Origin: Paenibacillus macerans
GTDB lineage: Bacteria > Bacillota > Bacilli > Paenibacillales > Paenibacillaceae
Reading direction: 5' to 3'
NCBI RefSeq assembly: GCF_023715465.1
Contig: NZ_JAMBOE010000009.1
Coordinates: 1 to 64,000, forward strand
Length of the DNA stretch: 64,000 nt
Shown here: piece by piece, positions 37,601-46,663 of the stretch
Numbering within the stretch: the stretch's first letter is position 1
How the letters are laid out: the number at the start of each line of letters is the position of its first letter
Program-made: the position numbers and the translations under genes
Notes under the pieces: generated by a model
The model's database searches: none
Seen by the model: the letters and a program-made list of their open reading frames with translations, nothing else
What the model was told of the DNA's origin: nothing

Positions 37601-40600
37601 GCCAAGCGCAGGAGGAGGTTCTTCGCGAGGCTTACCGCCGTGCCGGCATATCTCCCGGACAGGTCCAGTACGTGGAGACTCACGGCACCGGCACTCCGCT
37701 CGGCGATCCTATCGAGGCTTCCGCGCTCGGCAGCGTGCTGGCGCAAGATAGAGCGGACGGCAAACGCTGTTTAATCGGCTCGGTTAAAACGAATATCGGC
37801 CATCTGGAGGCTGCCGCCGGTATCGCCGGATTGATCAAAACCGCCCTGGCCTTGTGGAAGCGGGAGCTTCCCGCCAGCCTGCATTTCGAATCGCCCAACC
37901 CGCATATTCCTTTCGGCGCGCTCCCGCTCCAGGTCCAGCAGACCCTTACGCCGTGGCCTGCCGCCCCGGGCGATCGGACGATTGCCGGCGTCAGTTCTTT
38001 CGGGTTTGGCGGCACCAACGCCCACCTTGTCCTGGAAGGTGTCGCCGAAGCCGGCGATGCAGACCTGTCCGCGGACAATAGGCCCCCGGTTCCGGTACGC
38101 CTGCTGCCCTTATGTGCTCATTCGCCGGAAGCTTTGACGGAACTGGCCCGTTCCTATGTCGCTTTTCTCTCCGCCACCAGTGCGGATCCCGGCGATCTCG
38201 GCTACAGCGCTGCAGTCCGTCGCGACCATTTGCCCGTTCGCCTGGCCGTTCCCGGCCGCACACCGCTTGACTGGGCAACCGAACTTCAGGCCGCCTTGGA
38301 CGGTCAATCCACTGTGCGCCTGCCTGGTCCGGAAGATGAACGCGGTACGCCTCCCCGCGTCGCTTTCGTGTTCTCCGGCCACGGCGGCTATTGGCTTCGC
38401 ATGGCCCAGGGCTGGCTGGACGAACCGCTCTTCGCCGGCGTGATCGACCGCTGCGATGAGCTGTTCCGCATCTATAACCCGACGATGCCGAAACTGCGCC
38501 GGCATTTCGAGCCCGACGCTTTGTCCGAAGCCGATATTGCGGACGACGCGGATAAACAGCTGGCTGTCTTCGCCGTGCAGGTCGCTTTATCCGCTCTTTG
38601 GCAATTCTGGGGCGTTACGCCCGCCGCCGTCTGCGGCCACAGTATGGGCGAGGTCGCCGCGGCTCACGCGGCCGGCATTCTCTCGCTGGAAGATGCCGCT
38701 TGCGTAATGTTTCACCGTTCCCGGCTCTTGCGACGCTTTTACGGCACAGGCCGCATGGCCGCCGCCGCCATCGCGCCCGATCCGGCACGCACGCTGGTCC
38801 GTGAAGCCGGTGACGGGATCTTCATCGGCGCGTTTAACAGTCCGCGAGCCGTGATTTTCTCCGGCGAAACGGCTGCGATGGAGGCCTGGATTCCGACGCT
38901 GAAGCGCCGCGGCATTGCCGCCCGCTTTGTCCAGGCCGAGACGCCGGGCCACTGCCCGCTGATCGAACCCATCCGCTCCGAATTGACGGCCGCTTTGAGC
39001 GGAATCCGGCCCCAAGCAGCCCGTGTACCGTTCTTTTCCACGGTATCGGCCGCGTTTCTGAACGGACCGGAACTCGATGGCGGCTATTGGGGGCGCAATC
39101 TTTGCATGCCCGTCCGTTTTGCCGACGCGGCCGCTTCCCTGCTTCAAGAAGGGATCAAAGGCTTCCTTGAGCTTGGCCCCCATCCCGTGCTAGCCTCCGC
39201 CATTCGCGATACCGCCGCGGATGTGCTGAACGCCGACGGCGATAAAGTTGAGGAAATTCTGATCCTCCCTGCCCTGCGCCGCAGCGACGACGATCGGGCT
39301 GTAACGCTTGCTTCGCTGGCCGAGCTTTACTCCGCCGGACTCGATATCCGGTGGGAAAATCTCTATCCGTCCGGCCGTCTTCTCTCATTACCGCTTTATC
39401 CGTGGCAAAGAAAACGATTGTGGTTCGAAGCCGATAACATGGATGCAACGAATTCCTATACGCTGCGTTCCGGCGGTCTCGGGCATCCTCTATTGGAGCG
39501 GACTGGGATTTTCGCCGCAACCGGTCACCATTTTTGGGAAACCGATCTCGAAACGTCACGCTGCCCGTATCTGCTGGATCACCGAGTCAAAGAAACGCCT
39601 TTGCTCCCTGCCGCGGCTTATTTGGAGATGGCCGCAAGCGCGGCCGCCGGGATGCGGCCGGATGCGGGCATTTTACTGGCGGATGTGGTCTTCAAAGAGG
39701 CAATGTTTCTTCCTTCACACCATGTACGTACAGTTCAGTTGCTCATATCGTCTCCCTCCTATGAGCAGGCATCGTTTGAAATTGTCAGCAGACCGGCAGG
39801 ATTAACGGAAGCGCCTTGGACGGCACACGCTGCAGGAACGATCCGCTTTGTTCAGCAAAGCGAGGAACTCGCTTCACCCGTTTCCCTTGCCGAGCTATCC
39901 GAACGGATGGAGCAAGAACTGGACGTAGCTGCCCACTATAAACGTTTGCGTACCGGCGGCGGAGAGTACGGGCCAGCTTTTCAAGGCATGGAACGGCTCT
40001 GGCAGGGAAGCGGGGAGGCTTTGGCTCGTATCCGTCTGCACGACAGTCTAAAAGGCGAGCTCTCCTCTTACGGCATCCATCCGGTGCTGCTGGACTGCGC
40101 GCTCCAAGCCTTGGGAGGAGCTTTGAAAACGGACGGGCTTTATCTGCCTGTCGGGGTTGACGGGCTGCGCTTGTTCGCCAAGCCGGAGGGGATTCTGTGG
40201 AGTCATGCCGTTTTTGATAACGCGGCCTCCGCGGAAGATACCGTTAAAGGAACGATCCGGATGTATGATGCGGCAGGTCGGCTCGTCGCATTAATCGAAG
40301 GTCTATGTGTCCGCCGGATGCGTCAATCTAACGATCATGATGTGGAGAACTGTCTTTACAAAATGGAATGGCTGGAACTGCCCTCCCGGCCCATACCGTT
40401 CGCTGATGAGAATAGGGGCGAAGGCTTGTGGCTGCTGCTTGCGGACGGCTCCGGCGTCGCGGAGCATTTGGCCCAATTGCTTGCCGAGCAGGGAGACATT
40501 TGTCACCGGATTGTCCCCGGAGAAACGTTTGCCGAAGAGGAAGGCCGCCAATACCGCATTAACCCGGACCGTGCGGATGATTACAAACGATTGCTAACCC

Positions 40601-43600
40601 GTATCCGCGATCGAGAAACACGTCCCATTAAAGGAGTTGTCCATCTTTGGGGACTTGATGCCGGGCAGAGCTCTTCTTCGGGGAACGAGCCCGGCGGAAG
40701 CGGCAAGGAAAAACGGATCATTCAGTCCGTTGTGCATTTAATTCAACAAATCAACGGCTACGAGCCTGCCGCCCCTCGTTTGTGGATCGTGACACGCGGA
40801 GCATGCGAACTCGGCGCTGAGCCCGTATACCCGGATCAAGCGTTTTTATGGGGGATCGGCAGCACGGCCGCGCTGGAATTGCCTTCGCTCCGTTGCGTCC
40901 TCGCGGATTTGGACCCGGCCGAGAACGCGGAGACGGTATCCGCCCGCCTGAATGAAGAGCTGATCAATGACGGCGGCGAGAACCGTTTGGCCTATCGCTC
41001 CGGAAAACGATATGCGCCGCGGCTTGTCCGCTTGCGCGCGGACGATGCCTCGGATGAAACGATCCCGGCGGGAAAAACGCCCTTTCATCTCAAAATTGCC
41101 AAACGGGGGAACCTCGATAACCTGCAGCTTCAAACTGCCGCCGAACGTCAGCCGGGTCCCGGCGAAGTTGCCGTTCAAGTGATGGCCTCGGGAATCAACT
41201 TTACGGATGTATTAAATGCCCTGGATATTCTTCCAATTCCCGACCGCCAAGATATTCCCGGTTGGGAATGTTCCGGTTATGTATCGGCTGTCGGGCCGGA
41301 TGTGAAACATTTCCATGTGGGCGATGAGGTAGTAGCGTTAGCTCCCTGGAGCCTTAGTTCTCAAGTGATTGCTCCGGCCGAACTTGTGACCCTTAAACCG
41401 GATCATCTGAGTTTCGTGGAAGCCGCTGGCATTCCTGCCGCATTCTTAACCGCATATTATGCGCTGCATTATATCGGCCGAATGCGCCGGGAAGACAGGG
41501 TTCTGATTCACTCCGCCTCGGGTGGCGTCGGTCTCGCCGCGATCCAATTGGCCCAGCTGGCGGGAGCAACGGTGTTCGCGACGGCCGGCAGCGCTGAAAA
41601 GAGAGCTTATTTGAGCAATCTTGGCATAGAATATGTCTATGATTCCCGCAGTTTGGATTTTGCCAAAGAAATCCTGGAGGATACCGGCGGCGAAGGAATC
41701 GATCTGGTTCTCAACTCGCTGTCGGGCGATGCTATTGAAAAAAGCCTTTCCCTGTTGCGTTTAAACGGGCGCTTTCTGGAAATTGGCGTTACCGACATCT
41801 ATAAGAATCGCCACCTGGGAATGTTGCCGTTTCAACGCTCTTTGACCTATGCATCCGTGCTGCTTTATTACATCTGCGAAGAAAAACCGGCGCTCATCGG
41901 GGAAATGCTTCGCGAAATCATGGACCTGTTCCGCAACGGTTCCTTGAAACCCTTGCCCTACAAGGTTTTTCCGGTATCTCAAGCGATCGACGCGTTTCGC
42001 TTCATGACCGGCCGGCGGCACATCGGAAAAATCGTAATCGATATCTCGGAGGGCAGCCCCCCGATCCATCGCTCCATGTCCGGACCGCAAATCCGTTCCG
42101 ATGCCTCTTACCTTATTACGGGAGGAAACACCGGCCTTGGCCTTCTATCCGCCAAGTGGCTCGTTTCCAAGGGAGCGCGGCACTTGATTCTTGCGGGAAG
42201 ACGTCCACCGGGAGAAGAAACTTTGTCCGTTCTGGAAACATGGGGCGAGCTCGGAGTAAACTGCCTGACCGTCCAAGCGGACATTGGCGATTATGTTCAA
42301 GCCAAGGCATTGTTTGAACAGCTTTCCATGCATATGCCTCCGCTCGCCGGTATTATTCACTCCGCCGCCGTGTTGGAAGACGGAATGCTGTCCGACTTGA
42401 CATGGGAACAATTTTCCGCTGTTATGCGGCCTAAAGTATCTGGAGCCTGGAACCTGCATCTGCTCAGCCGAGAAGAGCCGCTCGACTTCTTTATCCTGTA
42501 TTCGTCGGCTGCCTCTGTGCTCGGTTCGCCCGGACAAGCCAACTATGTGGCCGCCAATACTTATATGGATGCGCTGGCTGCCTATCGGAGACGGCTTGGC
42601 CTTCCGGCGATGTCCGTCAGTTGGGGACCTTGGGCTGAAGTCGGCGGAGCGGCAAGGCCCGATCGGGGAGGACGCCTTGCCGGAAAGGGGATTCTTTCTC
42701 TTCAGCCGGAAACGGGGATCAGCGCGTTGGAACGGTTGCTGATGTTGAACGAACCTCATCCCGTTGTCGTGGCGGCCGATTGGGAGGACGTCCTGGCCTC
42801 CGTTCCGGGGAACTGGCCTATTTTGGACACATTGGCTCAGGAATACACCACTGCCGAAACGCAAGCCGCCGAATCTTTGACTGATGATCTTCGCACCAGA
42901 CTCCTTTCAACCCCGGTTGGGGAAGAACGGGTTCGTTTGCTGGAGAAGGCTCTGCGGGAAACGGCGGCCCGAATACTGCGGATATCCAAGGAACGAATCT
43001 CTTCCGCTCATACATTGGTTAGTTTGGGGATGGATTCCCTGATGTCGATTGAACTGAAAAACTGGATCGAGCACCATACGGGGGTGTCTTTGCCGATCTC
43101 CATCCTCCTTCAGGGCGGAAGCATTTTAGATCTGGCGGCTAAAGTTTCCGATGCCCTGCCCCGTATGGATGACGGAGGAGGGATATCGGCCAAATCCGAT
43201 GAGGAAACGGAACAGCAGGCCGAACGAAGATTAACGGAAAAGTCCCACCCGCTGACGCCTAACCAGTTATCTCTCTGGTTCATGCATCAGCTTTCGCCGG
43301 AAAGCTCTTCATATCATGTGCCAAAAGCCGTTCGCATTCCGATGCCCATTGATGCGGAGGCTCTCCGCGCTGCGCTGAATCGGCTGATTCGACGTCATCC
43401 GGCGTTACGTACAACCTTCACGACGGAGAACAAGGAGCCGGTACAGCGAATTCATCAAGATGCCGAGCTAAATTTCCGGACAGAAGAGGCTTCAAACTGG
43501 TCTGAAACCAAGCTGACGGAACACATAACCTTGGAGACTAACCGGCCTTTTGATTTGGTGAACGGTCCGCTGATGCGCATCTGCCTGTTCAGCCGTTCAC

Positions 43601-44601
43601 CGGAAGACCACATCCTTCTGATCGTGTTCCATCATATTATTATGGACGGCTGGTCGTTCTGGATTTTCTTCAAAGAATTGTTCGAGCTTTATCACGCCGA
43701 GGTAACCCGCATTCCGCTTAAATTACCGTCCGTCACCGCACGGTATGCGGAATATTTAGAAGAAAGCGCACTGGGAGCGGATGGGGACGACCCGCATGCC
43801 GAATACTGGATCAAACAATTGGACGGAGCGGACACAACGTTAAGGTTCCCCGCCGATCGTCCCCGCCCGCCGATTCAGACTTTTAACGGAGCGTCATATT
43901 CCGAACTGCTGGATCCTTTAACGAGCGTACGGATCAAAAATTTTGCCGAGGAACGGGAAAAGACACTTTATACGGTACTCCTTGCCGCTTGGCAGACCCT
44001 GCTCCATCTGTATACCGGACAGCAAGATCTTGTCGTAGGAACCGCCGTCGCAGGACGAAATCATTCGGGAGTTGCCAATCTGATTGGGTATTTTGTCAAT
44101 ATGCTGGCTATCCGTGGAACCTTTACGGACGGAGCGACCCATGCCGAATTCCTGAGCAGAACGCATGAAACCGTGCTGGAAGCTTTTGCCCATCAGGAAC
44201 TTCCGTTTTCTAAACTGGTTCAACTGCTGCGGTTGCAACGCGACCCAAGCCGTTCCCCGGTCTTCCAAGCCAGCTTTACCTGGCAGCAGGCCCAAACGGA
44301 CCGTTACAAGGGCATGGACTTCCTTTCATTAAATTTGCCCGGACTTCGCTTTGATTCCGGCCCACTCATGTTTGAATCCTATCCGTTAAAGTGGCAGGGA
44401 GTCATGTGGGATTTGGCGCTAATGATGTCGGAAGTCGATGACCGCCTGGGTGTGCAGGTGCAGTACAATACGGATCTTTTTAATGAAAAAACGATTCAGC
44501 GGTTGATCTGCGATTTTTCGAAGTTGCTGAATGAAATTTCCACTTCGCCGGAAAGCCGCATCCAGCGGATATCGGTTTCCCGTCTTCACCGGCAAGATTA
44601 A
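34648..44601 (+). CDS. Lipo-polyketide megasynthase FAAL-ACP-KS-AT-DH-ER-KR-ACP-C
   Basis: Domains in order: fatty-acyl-AMP ligase (about 1-575; YTSGSTGNPKGVM, SWLPTFHDMGLIG), carrier with S634, ketosynthase with C877, H1012 and H1052, acyltransferase with S1332 (GHSMG), dehydratase with H1645 and D1816, structural linker, enoylreductase (GGVG at 2292), ketoreductase with S2620 and Y2633, carrier with S2797, and a condensation domain with HHIIMDG (2995-3001). It would activate a fatty acid, add one fully reduced ketide and pass the chain to an aminoacyl carrier. Oddities: the AT reads GHGGY in place of GQGxQ and TPGH at the specificity motif, the dehydratase has HxxxE instead of HxxxG, and base composition falls along the gene. 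The C end pairs with the separate A-PCP protein. The start has GGAGG. Confidence 0.93.
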   Translation: MLFESHGFQTLADMLRYRAQERPDHPACTFLLDADTESESYTYGQLDRKIRSVAAAIQAVSAPGERALLLYPPGLDFIVAYFACLYAGIVAVPAYPPRQNRHLLRLQSIVSDAAATVILTSGDIRLRVSRNLDAYPQLATISWLATDEAGEPADAEAFQPVDLTFDSLAFLQYTSGSTGNPKGVMVSHGNLLHNCDMIRSQWAVSENDRYVSWLPTFHDMGLIGMILTSLYVGASIVLMAPVTFIQKPLVWLQSISRYRGTFTASPNFGYDLCVKKIADEDIAALDLSSWRVAANGAEPVRAATLEAFTRRFAPAGFRPEAWCPCYGLAEATLLVSGHAGNEPLIKEVDKLALERNELHEAESGRSVSALVGCGPAADGIRLAIVNPDTLQVCPPGTVGEIWIAGPAVAHGYWQRPDETSAVFQARIAGSQDGPYLRTGDLGFLDGGNLFVTGRIKDLIVIRGRNLYPQDLEMAAERCHPALHPGAAAFTVEEDGEERLVLVQEVTRHTKDTDAILLAIRRTLAQEFEVTPTAIVLIRQSSIPKTSSGKIQRRATRADFLAGRLLVVDRWQAEQAAVGRTEHPELEQVHTDTVSVRPAASAVERWLTDELARVLKVNPACLDVRAPFADYGLDSVQAVELAGRFQEWIGVPVPATMAWDFPSISAVARHFSNAGVRRPAVNGSIPGEPTVMPSAYESAVNSAGDSAEPIAIVGLACRFPQAPNPDAFWELLRQGRDAIAEVPADRFDLERFYDPDASVPGKTSSKWGGFLENVDQFDPAFFGISPREATSMDPQQRLLLELAIEALNDAGLPAASLAGSDTGVFVGISTNEYSRRLFADSRLIDIYSGTGGALSIAANRLSYLLDLRGPSLAVDTACSSSLVAVHLACRALAAGEAGSALVGGVNLILSPDLSINFAKMGAMAPDGRCKSFDARADGYVRGEGAGMLVLKPLSRAIKDRDRVYAVIRGSAVNQDGRSNGLTAPNRQAQEEVLREAYRRAGISPGQVQYVETHGTGTPLGDPIEASALGSVLAQDRADGKRCLIGSVKTNIGHLEAAAGIAGLIKTALALWKRELPASLHFESPNPHIPFGALPLQVQQTLTPWPAAPGDRTIAGVSSFGFGGTNAHLVLEGVAEAGDADLSADNRPPVPVRLLPLCAHSPEALTELARSYVAFLSATSADPGDLGYSAAVRRDHLPVRLAVPGRTPLDWATELQAALDGQSTVRLPGPEDERGTPPRVAFVFSGHGGYWLRMAQGWLDEPLFAGVIDRCDELFRIYNPTMPKLRRHFEPDALSEADIADDADKQLAVFAVQVALSALWQFWGVTPAAVCGHSMGEVAAAHAAGILSLEDAACVMFHRSRLLRRFYGTGRMAAAAIAPDPARTLVREAGDGIFIGAFNSPRAVIFSGETAAMEAWIPTLKRRGIAARFVQAETPGHCPLIEPIRSELTAALSGIRPQAARVPFFSTVSAAFLNGPELDGGYWGRNLCMPVRFADAAASLLQEGIKGFLELGPHPVLASAIRDTAADVLNADGDKVEEILILPALRRSDDDRAVTLASLAELYSAGLDIRWENLYPSGRLLSLPLYPWQRKRLWFEADNMDATNSYTLRSGGLGHPLLERTGIFAATGHHFWETDLETSRCPYLLDHRVKETPLLPAAAYLEMAASAAAGMRPDAGILLADVVFKEAMFLPSHHVRTVQLLISSPSYEQASFEIVSRPAGLTEAPWTAHAAGTIRFVQQSEELASPVSLAELSERMEQELDVAAHYKRLRTGGGEYGPAFQGMERLWQGSGEALARIRLHDSLKGELSSYGIHPVLLDCALQALGGALKTDGLYLPVGVDGLRLFAKPEGILWSHAVFDNAASAEDTVKGTIRMYDAAGRLVALIEGLCVRRMRQSNDHDVENCLYKMEWLELPSRPIPFADENRGEGLWLLLADGSGVAEHLAQLLAEQGDICHRIVPGETFAEEEGRQYRINPDRADDYKRLLTRIRDRETRPIKGVVHLWGLDAGQSSSSGNEPGGSGKEKRIIQSVVHLIQQINGYEPAAPRLWIVTRGACELGAEPVYPDQAFLWGIGSTAALELPSLRCVLADLDPAENAETVSARLNEELINDGGENRLAYRSGKRYAPRLVRLRADDASDETIPAGKTPFHLKIAKRGNLDNLQLQTAAERQPGPGEVAVQVMASGINFTDVLNALDILPIPDRQDIPGWECSGYVSAVGPDVKHFHVGDEVVALAPWSLSSQVIAPAELVTLKPDHLSFVEAAGIPAAFLTAYYALHYIGRMRREDRVLIHSASGGVGLAAIQLAQLAGATVFATAGSAEKRAYLSNLGIEYVYDSRSLDFAKEILEDTGGEGIDLVLNSLSGDAIEKSLSLLRLNGRFLEIGVTDIYKNRHLGMLPFQRSLTYASVLLYYICEEKPALIGEMLREIMDLFRNGSLKPLPYKVFPVSQAIDAFRFMTGRRHIGKIVIDISEGSPPIHRSMSGPQIRSDASYLITGGNTGLGLLSAKWLVSKGARHLILAGRRPPGEETLSVLETWGELGVNCLTVQADIGDYVQAKALFEQLSMHMPPLAGIIHSAAVLEDGMLSDLTWEQFSAVMRPKVSGAWNLHLLSREEPLDFFILYSSAASVLGSPGQANYVAANTYMDALAAYRRRLGLPAMSVSWGPWAEVGGAARPDRGGRLAGKGILSLQPETGISALERLLMLNEPHPVVVAADWEDVLASVPGNWPILDTLAQEYTTAETQAAESLTDDLRTRLLSTPVGEERVRLLEKALRETAARILRISKERISSAHTLVSLGMDSLMSIELKNWIEHHTGVSLPISILLQGGSILDLAAKVSDALPRMDDGGGISAKSDEETEQQAERRLTEKSHPLTPNQLSLWFMHQLSPESSSYHVPKAVRIPMPIDAEALRAALNRLIRRHPALRTTFTTENKEPVQRIHQDAELNFRTEEASNWSETKLTEHITLETNRPFDLVNGPLMRICLFSRSPEDHILLIVFHHIIMDGWSFWIFFKELFELYHAEVTRIPLKLPSVTARYAEYLEESALGADGDDPHAEYWIKQLDGADTTLRFPADRPRPPIQTFNGASYSELLDPLTSVRIKNFAEEREKTLYTVLLAAWQTLLHLYTGQQDLVVGTAVAGRNHSGVANLIGYFVNMLAIRGTFTDGATHAEFLSRTHETVLEAFAHQELPFSKLVQLLRLQRDPSRSPVFQASFTWQQAQTDRYKGMDFLSLNLPGLRFDSGPLMFESYPLKWQGVMWDLALMMSEVDDRLGVQVQYNTDLFNEKTIQRLICDFSKLLNEISTSPESRIQRISVSRLHRQD

Positions 44602-44637
44602 AAAATCGTTGTTCATTATTGAAAGGATGTGATGACC

Positions 44638-45396
44638 ATGAAAGCCTCTGCATCTTGGTTTGTTGTCCATCACCCCAATCCGCAAGCTAAGCTTAGACTT
44701 TTCTGTTTTCCGTATGCAGGCGGGAGTACAAGCGTGTTCAAAGATTGGGGAAAACTGCTGAAGGAGATCGAGGTATACACCGTCCAATTGCCCGGCCGTG
44801 GAATACGCCTTAAGGAGCCTGCCTTTACCCGGATGGAACCTCTGGTGGAAAATCTGATCGCTGACATGCTGCCTTTGCTCGATCGGCCGTTTATCCTGTT
44901 TGGTCATAGTTTGGGCGGCCTGATCGCTTTTCAGACCAGCCGTTTACTGGAAGAACAACATCAGCGCTCTCCCGTTCATCTGTTCATCTCAGGCCGCAAT
45001 CCTCCCCACATCAGGGAGGATTGCGTCTACAATTTGTCGGATCGAGAGTTTGTCGAGTTGCTGCACCATTATAACGGTACGCCTAACGAGGTGCTGAAGG
45101 ATGCCAATATGATGTCTTATTTTCTTCCGATTTTAAGAGCGGATTTTCAATTAAGCAACACCTACGAACTGAAAGGAGAGCCGAAATTGTCCTGCCCGCT
45201 CAGCGTATACGGCGGTACCGACGACCCTTTGATCGGACCGGAGGCATTGGAAGAGTGGGAACGCTATGCCAAATACCGTTTTTCGGTACAGCTTTTTGCC
45301 GGCGATCATTTTTACCTGAACTCCAACCAAGCGGAACTACTTGACATGCTGTATAACGAAGCCGCGGATTCTCTGTATGCGTACGGGTTTCGTTAA
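44638..45396 (+). CDS. Type II thioesterase
   Basis: The 252-residue alpha/beta hydrolase matches the GrsT/SrfAD group: FCFPYAGGSTSVF near the start, GHSLGG with nucleophile S91, and a late GDHFYL histidine. These enzymes remove wrong or stalled groups from carrier domains. It may also help release the product, because neither synthase has a thioesterase domain. A GTG at 44629 and an ATG at 44632 are also in frame. I chose 44638 because GAAAGGATGTGAT (44621-44633) nearly matches the full anti-Shine-Dalgarno sequence at the right distance. It lies 36 bases after the megasynthase and probably shares its transcript. Confidence 0.87.
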   Translation: MKASASWFVVHHPNPQAKLRLFCFPYAGGSTSVFKDWGKLLKEIEVYTVQLPGRGIRLKEPAFTRMEPLVENLIADMLPLLDRPFILFGHSLGGLIAFQTSRLLEEQHQRSPVHLFISGRNPPHIREDCVYNLSDREFVELLHHYNGTPNEVLKDANMMSYFLPILRADFQLSNTYELKGEPKLSCPLSVYGGTDDPLIGPEALEEWERYAKYRFSVQLFAGDHFYLNSNQAELLDMLYNEAADSLYAYGFR

Positions 45397-45421
45397 CATT
45401 AATATGAGGCCTATTTCAAAG

Positions 45422-45976
45422 CTAGCCCCTCACCTCATGCGAGGCTGGTAAAATATATTTGGCAGTGATATAGCCAAGACCGACAATCGGCGCTAATATG
45501 ATCCCAAACGGAAGGCTCCGCCAAACATCGCTCCAGTCGATCCAACCTTCCCCGATCAACCTGTAGAACATATAGGACGAATACGGCAGCGCCACCAGAA
45601 GTGCAGTTATTACGCCCGGCGTATATCGTGCAAGGTATAGGGAGTGTCCAAGATGCGTAAACACGTGGAGGAACATCACAGCGTTTATCCCCAGAAAGAA
45701 CGTATAATGCTGTCGCTCTGCAGCAAGGAATGTAATCGGGATAAAGGCGATAAATTCAAAAGCTACCGGCACCGCAAACCGTGAGCTCGTCACATCCCCA
45801 TACTTGCTCAACAACCGGGAGAACGCTCCCGGTATTTTTTCTTTCAGAGACGATCCATACTTCTTCATCCACCCCTCCACAAAAATGATCTCTTCGAGAT
45901 CATGGATCATAAACGCCGCTAAAAATAGCCAGATCAAAGCTTTAATTTCAATTTGTGCATGTAGCGCTTCCAACAT
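45422..45976 (-). CDS. HXXEE-domain membrane protein
   Basis: The 184-residue protein has about five hydrophobic segments. Near the N-terminus it carries the motif HDLEE, which gives the HXXEE family its name. A second family-like feature is the HVFTHLGHSLYL stretch around residue 110. The function of the family is not known; the conserved His and Glu residues in the membrane suggest metal binding or catalysis. The start at 45976 has GGGGAGGAG upstream, rather than the ATG 18 bases earlier. It converges with the thioesterase gene, 25 bases apart, and no clear terminator separates them. It is probably not part of the biosynthetic pathway. Confidence 0.75.
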   Translation of the reverse strand: MLEALHAQIEIKALIWLFLAAFMIHDLEEIIFVEGWMKKYGSSLKEKIPGAFSRLLSKYGDVTSSRFAVPVAFEFIAFIPITFLAAERQHYTFFLGINAVMFLHVFTHLGHSLYLARYTPGVITALLVALPYSSYMFYRLIGEGWIDWSDVWRSLPFGIILAPIVGLGYITAKYILPASHEVRG

Positions 45977-46088
45977 GGTTAAACTCCTCCCCACTTATGG
46001 ACCTTCTTATCTTCTAAGAAAGCATCGATTCCAATATAATACATTTCTAGTTTATTATACATGAATATAATAAACTACGACGAGACGC

Positions 46089-46241
46089 CTAATGCCGGTC
46101 GCGAAGCTCCCACAAATCCAGTTGCTTCGTCGCGGCCATGTCCAGGTCTGCCGAAGGTTCGTCCATCACCAGCACGGCCGGATCTGACATGCGGGCGGAA
46201 GCAAGGGCCACCTTTTGCTTTTCGCCGCTAGAGGAGCCGAT
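46089..46241 (-). pseudogene. C-terminal fragment of an ABC transporter ATPase
   Basis: The last 50 codons of a small frame carry the ABC signature (SSGEKQKVALASA) and Walker B/D-loop (VLVMDEPSADLD) in the right order and spacing, ending LWELRDRH and a stop. The Walker A half and everything before the signature are missing, and the preceding frame is unrelated. It is a truncated relic. The SSGEKQ signature resembles ECF/CbiO-type ATPases. Confidence 0.7.
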
Positions 46242-46394
46242 GTTTTTTTTAGAAATATGGGCAAGTGTTTTAAAGGAAAATGTAATTATCAATATGATAT
46301 TGAGAAAATAGAGTCTTTGAGAAGGGCATTCTTGTAAGTTAGCCAGCTTATTTATTAGAAATAAGACCGTACAATAGAGCCAACAAACCAAACA

Positions 46395-46511
46395 CTAAAA
46401 AACTAGACAAACCCGCTTGACCTTCAAGGGGCTTATTCCAACTTGAACGATGAGGAACGAGTCCTTTTTTGTATGCTCAAGAATTTCTCTAAGACGGAAT
46501 TTAATCGACAT
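46395..46511 (-). pseudogene. 38-codon relic resembling an XRE-type helix-turn-helix regulator
   Basis: A frame begins with a good ribosome binding site (GGAGGAAAGAG) and reads MSIKFRLREILEH, then VGISPLKVKR, before a stop. The start and the GIS turn resemble the N-terminal part of small Cro/CI-type regulators, but the recognition helix region is degenerate and the protein is cut short. It could be a real microprotein, but a relic is likelier beside the ATPase fragment. Confidence 0.35.
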
Positions 46512-46663
46512 TCTCTTTCCTCCAACATGGCATAGTAACGCCTTAGCGTATTTGGGACGTTAATGATGATGGAAATATACACTGCTAAGGAAAAACTTCT
46601 TTATAATTTAAGGTAATTTACGACAACACCCAGCATTTTACTAGCACTGAAATCATTTCACAG

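Larger units (their letters stand above)
45977..46663. other. Decayed intergenic region at the right edge of the biosynthetic cluster
   Basis: About 690 bases are AT-rich and hold two gene remnants, described separately: the end of an ABC ATPase and the start of a helix-turn-helix regulator. No intact gene or transposase was found. This looks like a scar from past rearrangement. Confidence 0.6.

Noticed and set aside
22481..46663. Biosynthetic cluster as a transposon or integrative element
   Set aside because: No transposase, integrase, terminal inverted repeats or tRNA target was seen at either border, so insertion can only be suggested from gene order.
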